Shown piece by piece: positions 26,347 to 35,559 of a stretch of DNA of 64,000 nucleotides. This DNA is from Pararheinheimera marina (GTDB lineage Bacteria; Pseudomonadota; Gammaproteobacteria; Enterobacterales; Alteromonadaceae), in contig NZ_JBHSGB010000003.1 of NCBI RefSeq assembly GCF_042654345.1, positions 1 to 64,000 on the forward strand, given 5' to 3'. The notes under the pieces were generated by a model. It did no database searches, was not told the origin of the DNA, and worked only from the letters and a program-made list of their open reading frames with translations. Position numbers and translations under genes: made by a program. The stretch's first letter is position 1. Every line of letters starts with the position of its first letter.

Positions 26347-27534
26347 ATGAAACTTTTACTGCTTTGCGTCAGTGCGACGTTCTGCGCTCTTTATGGTTGC
26401 CAGCCCCATGTTCCTCATCCAACAAATCAAGAGGCACAGATGCCTGTTAACCACAATTCTACCAAGCAAATTGGCTGGAGCGTCTATGGCAAACTACCTG
26501 CCCCACAAGGCACGCCAGCATCCCTCGGCGTCTCAGCCGCCTTTACTGGCATAATTGGCAACTATTTGCTGGTTGCCGGCGGGGCGAATTTTCCTGCTGG
26601 TCATCCATTTTTTGACCAGGCTACCAAAGCCTATTACAGCGATATGTGGCTTTTCGACACCGCAGCCTCAACATTGCAAACGATGCAGCACCTGCAATTA
26701 CCCTACCCGGTTGCACATGGTGCATTGGTCCAGACCGAGCACAGCGTTCTGCTAGTCGGCGGGCAGAATGCTCAGGGGGCATTATCCAGCATCCTCGAGG
26801 TCAGTCTTGTTGCTGGCGAGCCGACAATCAAACTTTGGGGACAACTCCCCTTTAGCTGGCATTCTGGTGCTGCGACATGGTACCAGGGGGAACTCTTTTT
26901 ATTTGGCGGGGAGCGCAATGGCCAACCAACCGCCGGCGTCTGCCGTTTCGACTTAGAAACGTCCCAGTGTCAGGAATTAGAACCCATTCCGGGTCCTGCA
27001 CGAGTGCAGTTTCCGGCAGAGCAGCTCTCTGATACGTTTTATCTGTTTGGGGGAATCGACCCAAAAGGCTCAGAAAATAACTTCACCCGAACGGATGCCT
27101 GGGCCTTTGATATGAAAACCCGGACATGGTCACAACTACCTGATGTTACCTTTGAGCACCAAGCATTTTCAGTGTCAGGGGGGGCAGCAACAGTTCTTAA
27201 CGATCACCAGATACTCCTGCTCGGCGGAGTCAACCTGGAACTATTCAACAACACGCTGACTCAGTTTTCCCAACTGCAAGGTGAAGAGCTCGCAGCCTGT
27301 AAAACTCGCTATTTCAACCTCACAACGGAAGAAATCAATTTTAGCCGGCGGCAGTTAGTCTTTAACAGTCGCACCAACCAATGGAACGCCCTGCCAGATC
27401 TGGTGCCGTTTACCGGCGGAGCCGGGCCACTCACTCTTGCCAGAACAGAGCAACATATTTATTGGATCGGTGGCGAAACCAAGCCGGGCGTACGATCTCC
27501 GATGGTTTACCGGGGTGTTATAGCCCAGCCATAG
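26347..27534 (+). CDS. nanM: N-acetylneuraminate epimerase/mutarotase, Kelch type (NanM-like lipoprotein)
   Basis: This protein of about 395 residues has a signal sequence ending in YGC, a likely though imperfect lipobox, so it is probably anchored in the periplasm. It then carries Kelch beta-propeller repeats: LLVAGGANF, HSVLLVGGQNAQG, LFLFGGERNGQ, FYLFGGIDPKG, ILLLGGVN and IYWIGGETKPG. NanM turns the alpha anomer of sialic acid released by sialidase into the beta form. The ATG at 26347 is chosen because GAGG lies just upstream and the signal peptide starts there. It follows the receptor's terminator and precedes the second NanR-controlled receptor. Confidence 0.88.
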   Translation: MKLLLLCVSATFCALYGCQPHVPHPTNQEAQMPVNHNSTKQIGWSVYGKLPAPQGTPASLGVSAAFTGIIGNYLLVAGGANFPAGHPFFDQATKAYYSDMWLFDTAASTLQTMQHLQLPYPVAHGALVQTEHSVLLVGGQNAQGALSSILEVSLVAGEPTIKLWGQLPFSWHSGAATWYQGELFLFGGERNGQPTAGVCRFDLETSQCQELEPIPGPARVQFPAEQLSDTFYLFGGIDPKGSENNFTRTDAWAFDMKTRTWSQLPDVTFEHQAFSVSGGAATVLNDHQILLLGGVNLELFNNTLTQFSQLQGEELAACKTRYFNLTTEEINFSRRQLVFNSRTNQWNALPDLVPFTGGAGPLTLARTEQHIYWIGGETKPGVRSPMVYRGVIAQP

Positions 27535-27610
27535 CACCGCTTTTCCGCAACAAATCAATTTTCTGTAGAAAAAAACGTCAACAACGATTGAAAGCTGGAT
27601 GATTGGATGT

Positions 27611-27628
27611 ATACTGGTATAACAGGTA
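27611..27628 (+). promoter_or_regulatory. NanR-type operator before the second TonB receptor
   Basis: ATACTGGTATAACAGGTA, with GGTATA at 27616-27621, lies about 43 bp before the receptor start. It is identical over 16 bases to the copy before the first receptor. Confidence 0.8.
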
Positions 27629-27670
27629 CGCCACATAACACTATAATAATTGCCAGAAGTGAGGTTTAAC

Positions 27671-30523
27671 ATGTTGAACAATCAGCAAAATCAGTTTGCA
27701 TCACTCCATCATGTATTCAAGCGATCACTCATTACCGTCGGAGTCCTCGTAGCTTCTGCTTCTGTTTCAGCCGAAACAAAACCTGCAGAAGAAGCAAAAA
27801 TCGAGAAAATTGCTGTGACAGGCTCACACATTCCCAAAGGTAACTTTGACTCCCCTTCACCAATCAAAGTGATGGACTCGGAAGACATTCAAGGTGTTGG
27901 TGCAGTCAATATCGGTGACTTTCTCGGCAAAATCCCTGCCGTGGTTGGTGACAGTACGTCGTCCAGCTCCAATATCAGTGAACAGAGCTCCGGTTTAAAT
28001 ACTATAGCCCTGCGTAATCTGGGGTCATCGCGCACGCTAGTGCTGGTGGACGGTATTCGGTATGTCTCCGGGATGTCGGTCGGTGCCGGCTATGGCGTGG
28101 ACTTAAATACCATTCCAACCAGCCTGATTGACCGGGTAGAAATTCTGACCGGCGGGCAATCGGCGGCTTACGGATCAGATGCTGTTGCCGGTGTTATTAA
28201 CATTATCCTGAAAAAGGATTTTGAAGGCGTACTATTTAAAGCCAGAGCTGGCCAAAGTGCGGCGGCCGATCGTAAAACCCACGATCTGGAGTTAACTTTT
28301 GGCAATAACTTTAAGGGTGGCAATAGCTGGTTCTCCATCGGCTACTCCGACGACGAAGGCCTGATGGCAACAGATCGTGACTATTCACGAGTGCACAAAG
28401 ACGCTGTCGATACCAATAAAGATGGTTTATTGGATACCCCACAATTTGTTGGCTCATCACATATCTTTGGCGCACGTGTCGGTAAATACAAAGGCGATGG
28501 TACGCTTTACACCCCCACCAATGACGTCAATACATCAGACGCCTTTAACTTCCACGACTACCGTTCGATGCTGACGCCGTTAAACAGAATGTTTGCTGCA
28601 GCTGGCCTTAGCATGGATTTAAACGAAGATTCACGGGTCCGCTTTAGTGCGAACTATGCGCGGGTCGACTCCAGAGCACGTTTTGAACCCATTCCACTGG
28701 ATACCCGCAACGACATCTTTTTACTTTCACGTGGTGGTAGTACTGGTATCTCTATTGCCAATCATCCCTGGTTTGCCGGCACCAAATTAGGTAATGCCTT
28801 GCTGGCTGACGGCATCACCAAGCTGGATAATGTCAGTGTGACCTTCCGCCGCTTATATGAATTCGGCGACCGCGGCGCCGAAAACACCCGCAGTACCTTC
28901 CGGGTTGCAGCTGACTACGAATATGACCTCAGCGACTCTATGACGCTGAACCTGACTTCCACGTATGGCGTCACCGATCAGAATCAGGTCAACCACGGGG
29001 ATATTAATTTGGCCCGCGCACGTCAGGCACTTGATGTGCAATCAAATGGCAGCGGCGGGTTCCAATGTGCAGATCCATTAGCCCGAATCAGTGGTTGTGT
29101 GCCATTTAACCCGTTTAAGATTGACGGGATCTCCGCAGAAGCTGTGAAGTACCTAGCCGCAACCACAGGCCTGACTGGCTCTGTCGAGCAATTCGATATC
29201 AACGCCATAGTGGCTGGCGACCTCGATTTTGCCATCAGCAGCGACGTGAGTAATCTGGCGTTCGCGACCGGCTTAGAATACCGGGAAGAAAAAGGCAAAG
29301 AGACGCCAGACCCACTGCGCGAAGCCGGCATTGTCCGCGGCAATAAAATCACCAGAACTGAAGGACAATTTGACGTCGTTGATGTATTTGGTGAGTTGCA
29401 CGTACCGTTACTGGAACAACTGAATCTTGATTTGGCAGTCCGCTTCGGTGACTACTCTTCTGTCGGAAAAACCAGCAACTGGACTATTGGTGTTGACGCC
29501 CCACTGAGCAGTTCATGGCGTTTACGCGGTGCAGTAGCAACAGCCGTACGGGCACCGAATGTCAGTGACCTGTATGCGGGCGGAACGGCTACATCAGCGT
29601 TCGTTACAGATCCATGTAACGGGATCAATGCAACAAGCACTGGCAACATTGCGCAAAACTGCCGGTCTATTGCCGCTATTGCTCAGCGGATCCAGACTGA
29701 CGGCGCCTTCACTTTAACGCAGGTCGAAAGACAGAATACGCAGGGGCTGTTAAGCGGTTCTACCAATGTGAAGGAAGAACAGGCAGATACTTTAACTGCC
29801 GGGTTGGTCTTTACTCCCGAAACCATTGATAACCTGCAGGTCTCACTCGACTACTACGATATCAAAATCGATGACGCGATTGATAAAACCGACCGGACTG
29901 TCATTCTCAATCGCTGTTATTCAGTGACACAGTCAGCCTTTGATCCTAATTGTGGTGGGCTAGTTCGCAGAGACGGCCGCACCGGCGCCGCGCTAGATGT
30001 GAATGCCGCTTCCGGCAATGAGAACATCATTGAAACCCAGGGGATCGACTTTGAATCGAGCTACGAAACTGTGCTCGGCCAAGGCGAACTTTATCTGGCT
30101 GCTGCAGCGAACTTCCTGCAAAAGTATGAGATCACCGGCATCGCCAGTGGCGACGTGCAGCAACTGGACGGCGAAGTCTTATTCCCGAAAGTCCGTTTTA
30201 ATATCAGCGCATCCTACACCCTGGCAGACTGGAATCTGTATTGGCAGTTACGCTATTGGGATAGCACAAAAGATCGTAACAACAACAAGATCATGACGGA
30301 AGCACTGAACAACGTTCCGTCGCGGACCTACAACGATCTGCGCTTAAGTTACCAGCTGTCACCGCAAATGAATGCGCACTTTGGTGTCAACAATCTCTTC
30401 GACGTGATGCCACCGATGCTGACTGCAAACCACAAGTATCAGCAAGCCGGCACCCTGACTAACGGGACTGCGTTTGATCTCACTGGCCGGGCATTTTATG
30501 CCGGCGTTCATGTCACATTCTAA
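27671..30523 (+). CDS. Second TonB-dependent receptor of the sialic acid cluster
   Basis: This 950-residue receptor has a signal peptide (VLVASASVSA), a TonB-box-like EKIAVTG, a plug with LRNLGSSRTLVLVDG and YGSDAVAGVINIILKK, and a barrel ending in HVTF. It resembles the first receptor over its whole length (both have CADPLARISGCVPFNPF / CVDATARAQGCVPVNPF-type blocks), so it is an older tandem duplication. ATG at 27671 has GAGG upstream. nagA and nanA follow on the same strand, so uptake and breakdown are co-transcribed. Ligand by context: sialic acid or a sialylated glycan. Confidence 0.9.
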   Translation: MLNNQQNQFASLHHVFKRSLITVGVLVASASVSAETKPAEEAKIEKIAVTGSHIPKGNFDSPSPIKVMDSEDIQGVGAVNIGDFLGKIPAVVGDSTSSSSNISEQSSGLNTIALRNLGSSRTLVLVDGIRYVSGMSVGAGYGVDLNTIPTSLIDRVEILTGGQSAAYGSDAVAGVINIILKKDFEGVLFKARAGQSAAADRKTHDLELTFGNNFKGGNSWFSIGYSDDEGLMATDRDYSRVHKDAVDTNKDGLLDTPQFVGSSHIFGARVGKYKGDGTLYTPTNDVNTSDAFNFHDYRSMLTPLNRMFAAAGLSMDLNEDSRVRFSANYARVDSRARFEPIPLDTRNDIFLLSRGGSTGISIANHPWFAGTKLGNALLADGITKLDNVSVTFRRLYEFGDRGAENTRSTFRVAADYEYDLSDSMTLNLTSTYGVTDQNQVNHGDINLARARQALDVQSNGSGGFQCADPLARISGCVPFNPFKIDGISAEAVKYLAATTGLTGSVEQFDINAIVAGDLDFAISSDVSNLAFATGLEYREEKGKETPDPLREAGIVRGNKITRTEGQFDVVDVFGELHVPLLEQLNLDLAVRFGDYSSVGKTSNWTIGVDAPLSSSWRLRGAVATAVRAPNVSDLYAGGTATSAFVTDPCNGINATSTGNIAQNCRSIAAIAQRIQTDGAFTLTQVERQNTQGLLSGSTNVKEEQADTLTAGLVFTPETIDNLQVSLDYYDIKIDDAIDKTDRTVILNRCYSVTQSAFDPNCGGLVRRDGRTGAALDVNAASGNENIIETQGIDFESSYETVLGQGELYLAAAANFLQKYEITGIASGDVQQLDGEVLFPKVRFNISASYTLADWNLYWQLRYWDSTKDRNNNKIMTEALNNVPSRTYNDLRLSYQLSPQMNAHFGVNNLFDVMPPMLTANHKYQQAGTLTNGTAFDLTGRAFYAGVHVTF

Positions 30524-30532
30524 GCCCTGGAC

Positions 30533-30561
30533 AGCGTTGGCAGTTTTTTACTGCCAACGCT
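30533..30561 (+). other. Strong hairpin between receptor and nagA
   Basis: AGCGTTGGCAGT and ACTGCCAACGCT form a perfect 12-bp stem around a T5 loop, 9 bases before the nagA start. No T-run follows, so it is not a classical terminator. It probably stabilises the receptor mRNA or limits nagA translation. Confidence 0.7.
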
Positions 30562-30569
30562 GAAATACT

Positions 30570-31736
30570 ATGAAACTGACACTTATTGCCGACCAGTTGT
30601 TTGATGGTGAACAACTTCATCAGCAGAGACCACTCAGTATCGAAGACGGTTATATCCGTGCTTTGGATACTGTCAGCGGAGCCACTGAGGTTCGACTCAA
30701 AGGTTTGCTTGCGCCTGGGTTTATTGATTGTCAGGTGAATGGTGGCGGTGGACTGTTATTTAATCAGGCACCGACCGTAACAACGCTGCAGCACATGGTA
30801 CAAACCCATGCCCGTTATGGCACCACCAGCATGTTACCGACCATCATCAGCAGTCATTACGAGGTTGCTTTGCAAGGGGCGACTGCGATAAGCCAAGCCC
30901 TCAGCTCTGGCATGCCCGGCATCATCGGCATCCATTTTGAAGGCCCGCATTTGAATGATGTGAAGCGGGGCATTCACAATCTTTCGGTACTCAGGCCTGC
31001 GGCAGATCACGAACTGGCGCTGTACCGCCGAAAAGATCTTGGCACTGTGCTTATCACTGTGGCTCCAGAAAATTTTACGGCTGAACAAATATCAGTATTA
31101 GTGAAACAACAAGTGCTGGTCAGCCTCGGACATTCCAACGCCACAGCAGCACAAACTCAGGCAGCGTTAGACGCTGGCGCAACCAGCTTTACCCATCTTT
31201 TTAATGCAATGTCCCCACTGACTTCGCGAGAACCGGGCATGGTCGGCATTGCACTAACAGATCCAAAAAGCTGGTGCGGGCTCATCGCTGACGGGCATCA
31301 CGTACATCCGCAATGTGCACAGCTGGCGCTGAAACTCAAACCCCGCGGCAAAATGCTGCTGGTGACTGATGCCATGTGGACACCAGATGCACCGCAACAA
31401 GAGTTTCGGTTCGAAGATCACGCAATCTCCCTGCACAACAAGAGACTGCAAAGCAGTACAGGGCAACTGGCTGGGGCGGCCATCAGTATGCTGGACGCCA
31501 TTAATTACACCATCAGCACATTAAAGGTTGAGACACTTGAAGCACTACGGATGGCCAGTCTTTATCCCGCACAATTTCTCGACAGGTCTGCTGAAATTGG
31601 TCAACTCAAGCCTGGTTGCCGCGCTGATTTAGTCCAGCTGACATCGTCGACGGACGGGACCTTAACTTTACACAATACCTGGCTTCGCGGCCGTTCCCTT
31701 TTCCCCACTCAAGAGACATCGTATGAACAAAATTAA
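30570..31736 (+). CDS. nagA: N-acetylglucosamine-6-phosphate deacetylase
   Basis: This 388-residue amidohydrolase converts GlcNAc-6-phosphate to GlcN-6-phosphate and acetate. Family marks: PGFIDCQVNGGGG (about 50-62), FEGPHLN (about 128-134), GHSNA (about 186-190), FTHLFNAMSPL (about 206-216), HHVHP (about 241-245) and TDAMW (about 265-269; the catalytic Asp is in TDA). The last 14 bases overlap nanA. There is no clear ribosome site: a hairpin fills the space upstream, so translation may be coupled to the receptor or structure-controlled. Confidence 0.93.
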   Translation: MKLTLIADQLFDGEQLHQQRPLSIEDGYIRALDTVSGATEVRLKGLLAPGFIDCQVNGGGGLLFNQAPTVTTLQHMVQTHARYGTTSMLPTIISSHYEVALQGATAISQALSSGMPGIIGIHFEGPHLNDVKRGIHNLSVLRPAADHELALYRRKDLGTVLITVAPENFTAEQISVLVKQQVLVSLGHSNATAAQTQAALDAGATSFTHLFNAMSPLTSREPGMVGIALTDPKSWCGLIADGHHVHPQCAQLALKLKPRGKMLLVTDAMWTPDAPQQEFRFEDHAISLHNKRLQSSTGQLAGAAISMLDAINYTISTLKVETLEALRMASLYPAQFLDRSAEIGQLKPGCRADLVQLTSSTDGTLTLHNTWLRGRSLFPTQETSYEQN

Positions 31737-32643
31737 TGGCCTCATTTGCGCCCCGTTTACCGCCTTTCAGAAAAATGGTGAGCTGAATTTAGACGTGATC
31801 CCACGGTATGCACAAACATTGGCAAACAATGGAATTGAAGGGGTATTTATCAACGGCTCTTCCGGCGAAGGACAAATGCTGACTGAAGAAGAACGGATGA
31901 TCGCGGCGCAAGCCTGGTGCAAGGCGGCACCAGCAGGCTTTAAAGTAATAGTCCATGTTGGCGGAAACAGCGTTAAAGCCAGCAAGCAGTTAGCTGCCCA
32001 TGCTGCTGAAGTTGGTGCTTATGCGACCAGCGTGATGGGCCCAACGTTTCCCAAAATTAACCGCATTCAAGAACTTGCTGACTATTGTGCCGAAATAGCA
32101 GCTGGAGCACCTGAGCTGCCGTTTTACTATTACCATATCCCAGCCTTTACCGGTATTCATCTGTCGATGCTTGAATTACTCAAGGCCGTCGATGGCCGCA
32201 TCCCCAATTTCGCCGGGATTAAATATACCTTCGAAAGTTTGTTTGAATATTCATTGTGCCATCGTTACCAAGGCGGCAAATTTGACATCCTGCATGGCCA
32301 GGATGAAACCCTGTTAGCGTCACTGGCAATGGGCGGGGCTCAGGGTTGTATTGGTGGCACTTTCAATTACGCGGCCGGTTTATACGTGCAAATCCGCGAC
32401 GCTTACAGCAAAGGCGACATGGTGTTAGCGCAAAAACTGCAACAGAAGTCGTGGGACCTGATTGAGGTGATCTGTCGTTACCGCGGCAATATCGTAGCTG
32501 GCAAACAAATCATGCGTCTGCTGGGCTTAGATTTGGGCCCAAACCGCACGCCGTTTCAAAATATGACTGAAGCGGAGTTTGAAAAAATGAGTCAGGAACT
32601 GAGCGCAATACAATTCTCTGAATTCGCCATCAAGCTGGCTTAA
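31723..32643 (+). CDS. nanA: N-acetylneuraminate lyase
   Basis: This 306-residue DapA/NAL-family aldolase splits N-acetylneuraminate into N-acetylmannosamine and pyruvate. It shows the carboxylate-binding loop GSSGEG (46-51), the catalytic Tyr in FYYYHIP (near 137) and the Schiff-base Lys in FAGIKYT (K167). Length is normal. It overlaps nagA and ends the plus-strand catabolic unit. A weak hairpin follows at 32659-32683. Confidence 0.94.
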   Translation: MNKINGLICAPFTAFQKNGELNLDVIPRYAQTLANNGIEGVFINGSSGEGQMLTEEERMIAAQAWCKAAPAGFKVIVHVGGNSVKASKQLAAHAAEVGAYATSVMGPTFPKINRIQELADYCAEIAAGAPELPFYYYHIPAFTGIHLSMLELLKAVDGRIPNFAGIKYTFESLFEYSLCHRYQGGKFDILHGQDETLLASLAMGGAQGCIGGTFNYAAGLYVQIRDAYSKGDMVLAQKLQQKSWDLIEVICRYRGNIVAGKQIMRLLGLDLGPNRTPFQNMTEAEFEKMSQELSAIQFSEFAIKLA

Positions 32644-32658
32644 GTAACGCTCCTATAA

Positions 32659-32683
32659 GCGAAGATCTGTCTCAGGTCTTCGC
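32659..32683 (+). terminator. Weak hairpin after nanA
   Basis: GCGAAGATC and GGTCTTCGC form a 9-bp stem with one G-T pair and a 7-base loop. No T-run follows, so termination would be poor; it may serve as an mRNA end stabiliser. Confidence 0.45.
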
Positions 32684-32791
32684 CATCCTCTATAGCTCCA
32701 TACATTTCATCACCTAGTTCATTTGCTCCATCTTCAGCAAAAAAATCCGCCACTTTAGTTGAACAAATTTTGCGCAAAAGCTATTGTCTTG

Positions 32792-32810
32792 CATACCTGT
32801 TATACCATTA
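32792..32810 (+). promoter_or_regulatory. NanR-type operator before the sialidase
   Basis: CATACCTGTTATACCATTA (TATACC at 32801-32806), about 55 bp before the sialidase start. It matches the operator before the transporter in 16 of 19 bases as read here. Confidence 0.8.
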
Positions 32811-32862
32811 CACCTAAAGCAAATTCGAACAGGTCATTCAATATTCAACAGAGGAAAAAATC

Positions 32863-35184
32863 ATGCGTAATGTCTTCACGGCAATAGTTGTGCTTTGCTC
32901 AACATTGTCTTTTGCAAGTCAGGCTAGTTTGCAAAGTTATGATGCAGGAAATCTCAATCCAAATCCGGCCGCACAAGGGTGGACTGCAGATCGTTCGCTC
33001 AGCGGGACGGGATCTATCGATACCTCAACCGGTGAGCCACTTTACCTGGTTGATGGAACCAGAGGCCGCAGTGAATGGCGCATTGTGCCAAACGCAGCAG
33101 TGCATAGCGCTGCCAGTAGCTTTGGTTGGCACTACATGGCCGAAATGCGGCTATTGGAAGGCGGTTACTTTACCAATTACTACGCCAATGGCGCGAAAAG
33201 ATATCTCCCGATAGTCTCATTAAGTAACGGCAGATTAGAAGTCACCTTGGTAGGGCATGCGCAAACCACACCCTTTGTGATTGCGACCGGAGCGGATGCC
33301 ACTGCTTTTCACCGATATGAGATCGTCACCCTGCCAAACAGCAACGGCATGGCTAGTTTTTATGTTGATGGCCAATTGATAGCCAAAGACTGGCCAGGTG
33401 CAAGTACAACCCAAAACTTTGTGACCTGGGGAAACGGCTCTTCCGGTGTCAGTGGCAAAGCTTTGTATCGGGACGTGCGATTTGAAGTGCATGGCGATGC
33501 AGTTTTTGCTTCACCAGACCGGATACCGTCGGTGATATCCACGAAAGATAACAGCGGTGTTGTGGCGATCTTTGCCGAGCAGCGCATCGGCGGCGGTGAC
33601 CCGGGAAGTGCCAGTAACACCAACAATATCATTACCAGAGTCTCCACAGATTTTGGTCTGACCTGGAGTGCATCAAGCAATATCTCTGCTCCAGCAAACA
33701 CCAATAACGGTTTTGACTTCTCTGATCCCCGCCCGGTGCTTGATGAGATCAATCAAAGGCTTATTGTCACTTATGCCAAATGGCCAACCAATGCCGCTCA
33801 AAACGGTGACGTCATCAAACCCTGGCTGGACAATGCATTGTTGTTCAATGAGTTCGATTTAGTCAGCAAAACGTGGTCTCTGCCAACACAATTACCAACG
33901 ACCAGCGTTAAAGAACAAGGACTGCAAATTGTCGGATTAGCCGGTTCACACATCTTCAGCCGGGCCAGCAATCTCATTCCCACAGACAGCTGGCAACTGA
34001 CTGCAAATCTGCGTATTGCCGGAGGTGGTGCGAATATCGTCTCTGCGTCAAATGGCAGCAAACTGTTTCAGGCAACATTTGCCAGAACAGCTACAGATAA
34101 TTTGGTTGTTCAGTTGAATGGTTTGGCGAATACATATTCATTAAAAACTGCAAATGACAGACCCTTTGCATTTTTTGATATCGAAATTGCCTTTAACCCA
34201 GCGTCACAAGCTGCAACGCTGAAAGTCGATGGCCTCACTATCGCGACCTGGAATGGCCAAAGCGCGACCAGCGGCTTGGTCAGTTTTGGCAACAATGACG
34301 CGGCTATTGACGGCAGGATGCATATTGCAAACATCGAGCTGGTAAAAAACAGTTCTCTGGCATTTAAATTCGATGCTGCCGCATTAACCGGATTAAATCC
34401 GGCCACCAATCAGACCACGCCGGAATCTCAGGGCTGGACCAAAACATCACAAGGTAGTGGTTTTACACAGTATGGTGATTCAAGTATCAATCCAGGGCCC
34501 GGACATGGTATCGCACTCAACAGGCAAACATTCAGCCAGGGTGAGCACAATGGTCGTTTGATTTACCCTGCGATCCAGCTCGATAAAAGCTTTCTGAATG
34601 TTGTTTCCATTTACAGTGATGATAATGGCCAGCAGTGGCAATACGGAGACGAGTTGCCGCTGCCGTATCAGTGGTCTGGCACAACATTGAAGACATTAGA
34701 GCCGAGTGAAGCCGATATCGTTGAGTTATTAGATGGCCGGTTGCTGATGACCGTACGGCTGGACTTTAACCAAATCGTCAACGGCGTCAACTATGGACCG
34801 CGTTATCAATTTGTCAGCCAGAATGGTGGTGAAACCTGGAGTATGTTGACTGGAAACGGAGCCAACGCCTTTCCAAATATCAGTACCGGTACCGTAGATG
34901 CGTCTATTACCCGCATCGAACAAACCAATGGCACGAGTTATCTGGCATTTACCAACCCTATCGGTGATTTAACCACACATGCCGGGCGCACCAATCTGGG
35001 TTTATGGCTCAGCTTTGACGAAGGACAGACCTGGAAAGGTCCACTTCAGTTAGTCAGCGGTGGCTCTGCCTACTCTGACATCATTCAGATTAATGATTCT
35101 CAGGCACTGGTCATTTTTGAAGACAACACAAGTCAAATCCGCACCATGCGCTTGCCTATCCATCTGTTACGCCAACTTCTCTGA
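32863..35184 (+). CDS. nanH: Exported sialidase (GH33) with two lectin-like domains
   Basis: This 773-residue enzyme releases sialic acid from glycans. A signal peptide (cleaved after SQA) precedes a lectin-like jelly-roll domain (about 25-212). The propeller then begins with the RIP motif (R220) and the first Asp box STDFGLTW (261-268). A second lectin-like domain is inserted (about 350-500). The propeller resumes with Asp boxes SDDNGQQW, SQNGGETW and SFDEGQTW, a probable catalytic Glu in EADIVEL and a probable nucleophile Tyr in SAYSDI. The order matches Vibrio cholerae NanH. A GAGG site and a NanR-type operator lie upstream. Confidence 0.92.
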   Translation: MRNVFTAIVVLCSTLSFASQASLQSYDAGNLNPNPAAQGWTADRSLSGTGSIDTSTGEPLYLVDGTRGRSEWRIVPNAAVHSAASSFGWHYMAEMRLLEGGYFTNYYANGAKRYLPIVSLSNGRLEVTLVGHAQTTPFVIATGADATAFHRYEIVTLPNSNGMASFYVDGQLIAKDWPGASTTQNFVTWGNGSSGVSGKALYRDVRFEVHGDAVFASPDRIPSVISTKDNSGVVAIFAEQRIGGGDPGSASNTNNIITRVSTDFGLTWSASSNISAPANTNNGFDFSDPRPVLDEINQRLIVTYAKWPTNAAQNGDVIKPWLDNALLFNEFDLVSKTWSLPTQLPTTSVKEQGLQIVGLAGSHIFSRASNLIPTDSWQLTANLRIAGGGANIVSASNGSKLFQATFARTATDNLVVQLNGLANTYSLKTANDRPFAFFDIEIAFNPASQAATLKVDGLTIATWNGQSATSGLVSFGNNDAAIDGRMHIANIELVKNSSLAFKFDAAALTGLNPATNQTTPESQGWTKTSQGSGFTQYGDSSINPGPGHGIALNRQTFSQGEHNGRLIYPAIQLDKSFLNVVSIYSDDNGQQWQYGDELPLPYQWSGTTLKTLEPSEADIVELLDGRLLMTVRLDFNQIVNGVNYGPRYQFVSQNGGETWSMLTGNGANAFPNISTGTVDASITRIEQTNGTSYLAFTNPIGDLTTHAGRTNLGLWLSFDEGQTWKGPLQLVSGGSAYSDIIQINDSQALVIFEDNTSQIRTMRLPIHLLRQLL

Positions 35185-35189
35185 TTCAT

Positions 35190-35222
35190 AAAGGCCCTGG
35201 TAATATTGACCCTGGGGCCTTT
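35190..35222 (+). terminator. Probable terminator after the sialidase
   Basis: AAAGGCCC and GGGCCTTT form an 8-bp stem 6 bp after the stop codon; only a short T-rich tail follows (TTCATCCCGTCTTTATT). Confidence 0.55.
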
Positions 35223-35559
35223 CATCCCGTCTTTATTATTGCTGAGGACACATTAACAATGCTTTCGTTCGGACCAAGCCAACATAACCACTACCGCGCC
35301 CCCCGTTAGCACCGCGCCCCATTCCACAGCTACCTGCGCTGAGTTTGTTGGGGTTTTGGGATGGTAGCTCTGAGCGAAAAGCAGTTTTTCAGTACAGGCA
35401 CTCAAGAAAAAACGAACCTCTGCTTTGCGTTATTTACAGACATTCGTTTTTTTGTGCGACATACAATATCGTCAGTGAAGCAGGAGGATTCTATCGAGAC
35501 ATGCTCAATCATGAATTATTCTGACCTGCCAATATGATGCTGCTGCGGGACTTGTGCCG
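35223..35559. other. Gene-free stretch with a bidirectional terminator-like stem
   Basis: No gene is seen. AAAAAACGAA (35407-35416) pairs with TTCGTTTTTT (35443-35452) across 26 bases, giving A- and T-runs on both sides that could end transcripts from either direction. This is the left border of the envelope-modification block inside the sialic acid cluster. Confidence 0.45.

Noticed and set aside
30533..30561. Hairpin before nagA as a terminator
   Set aside because: The T-run is in the loop, not after the stem, and nagA starts 9 bases later.
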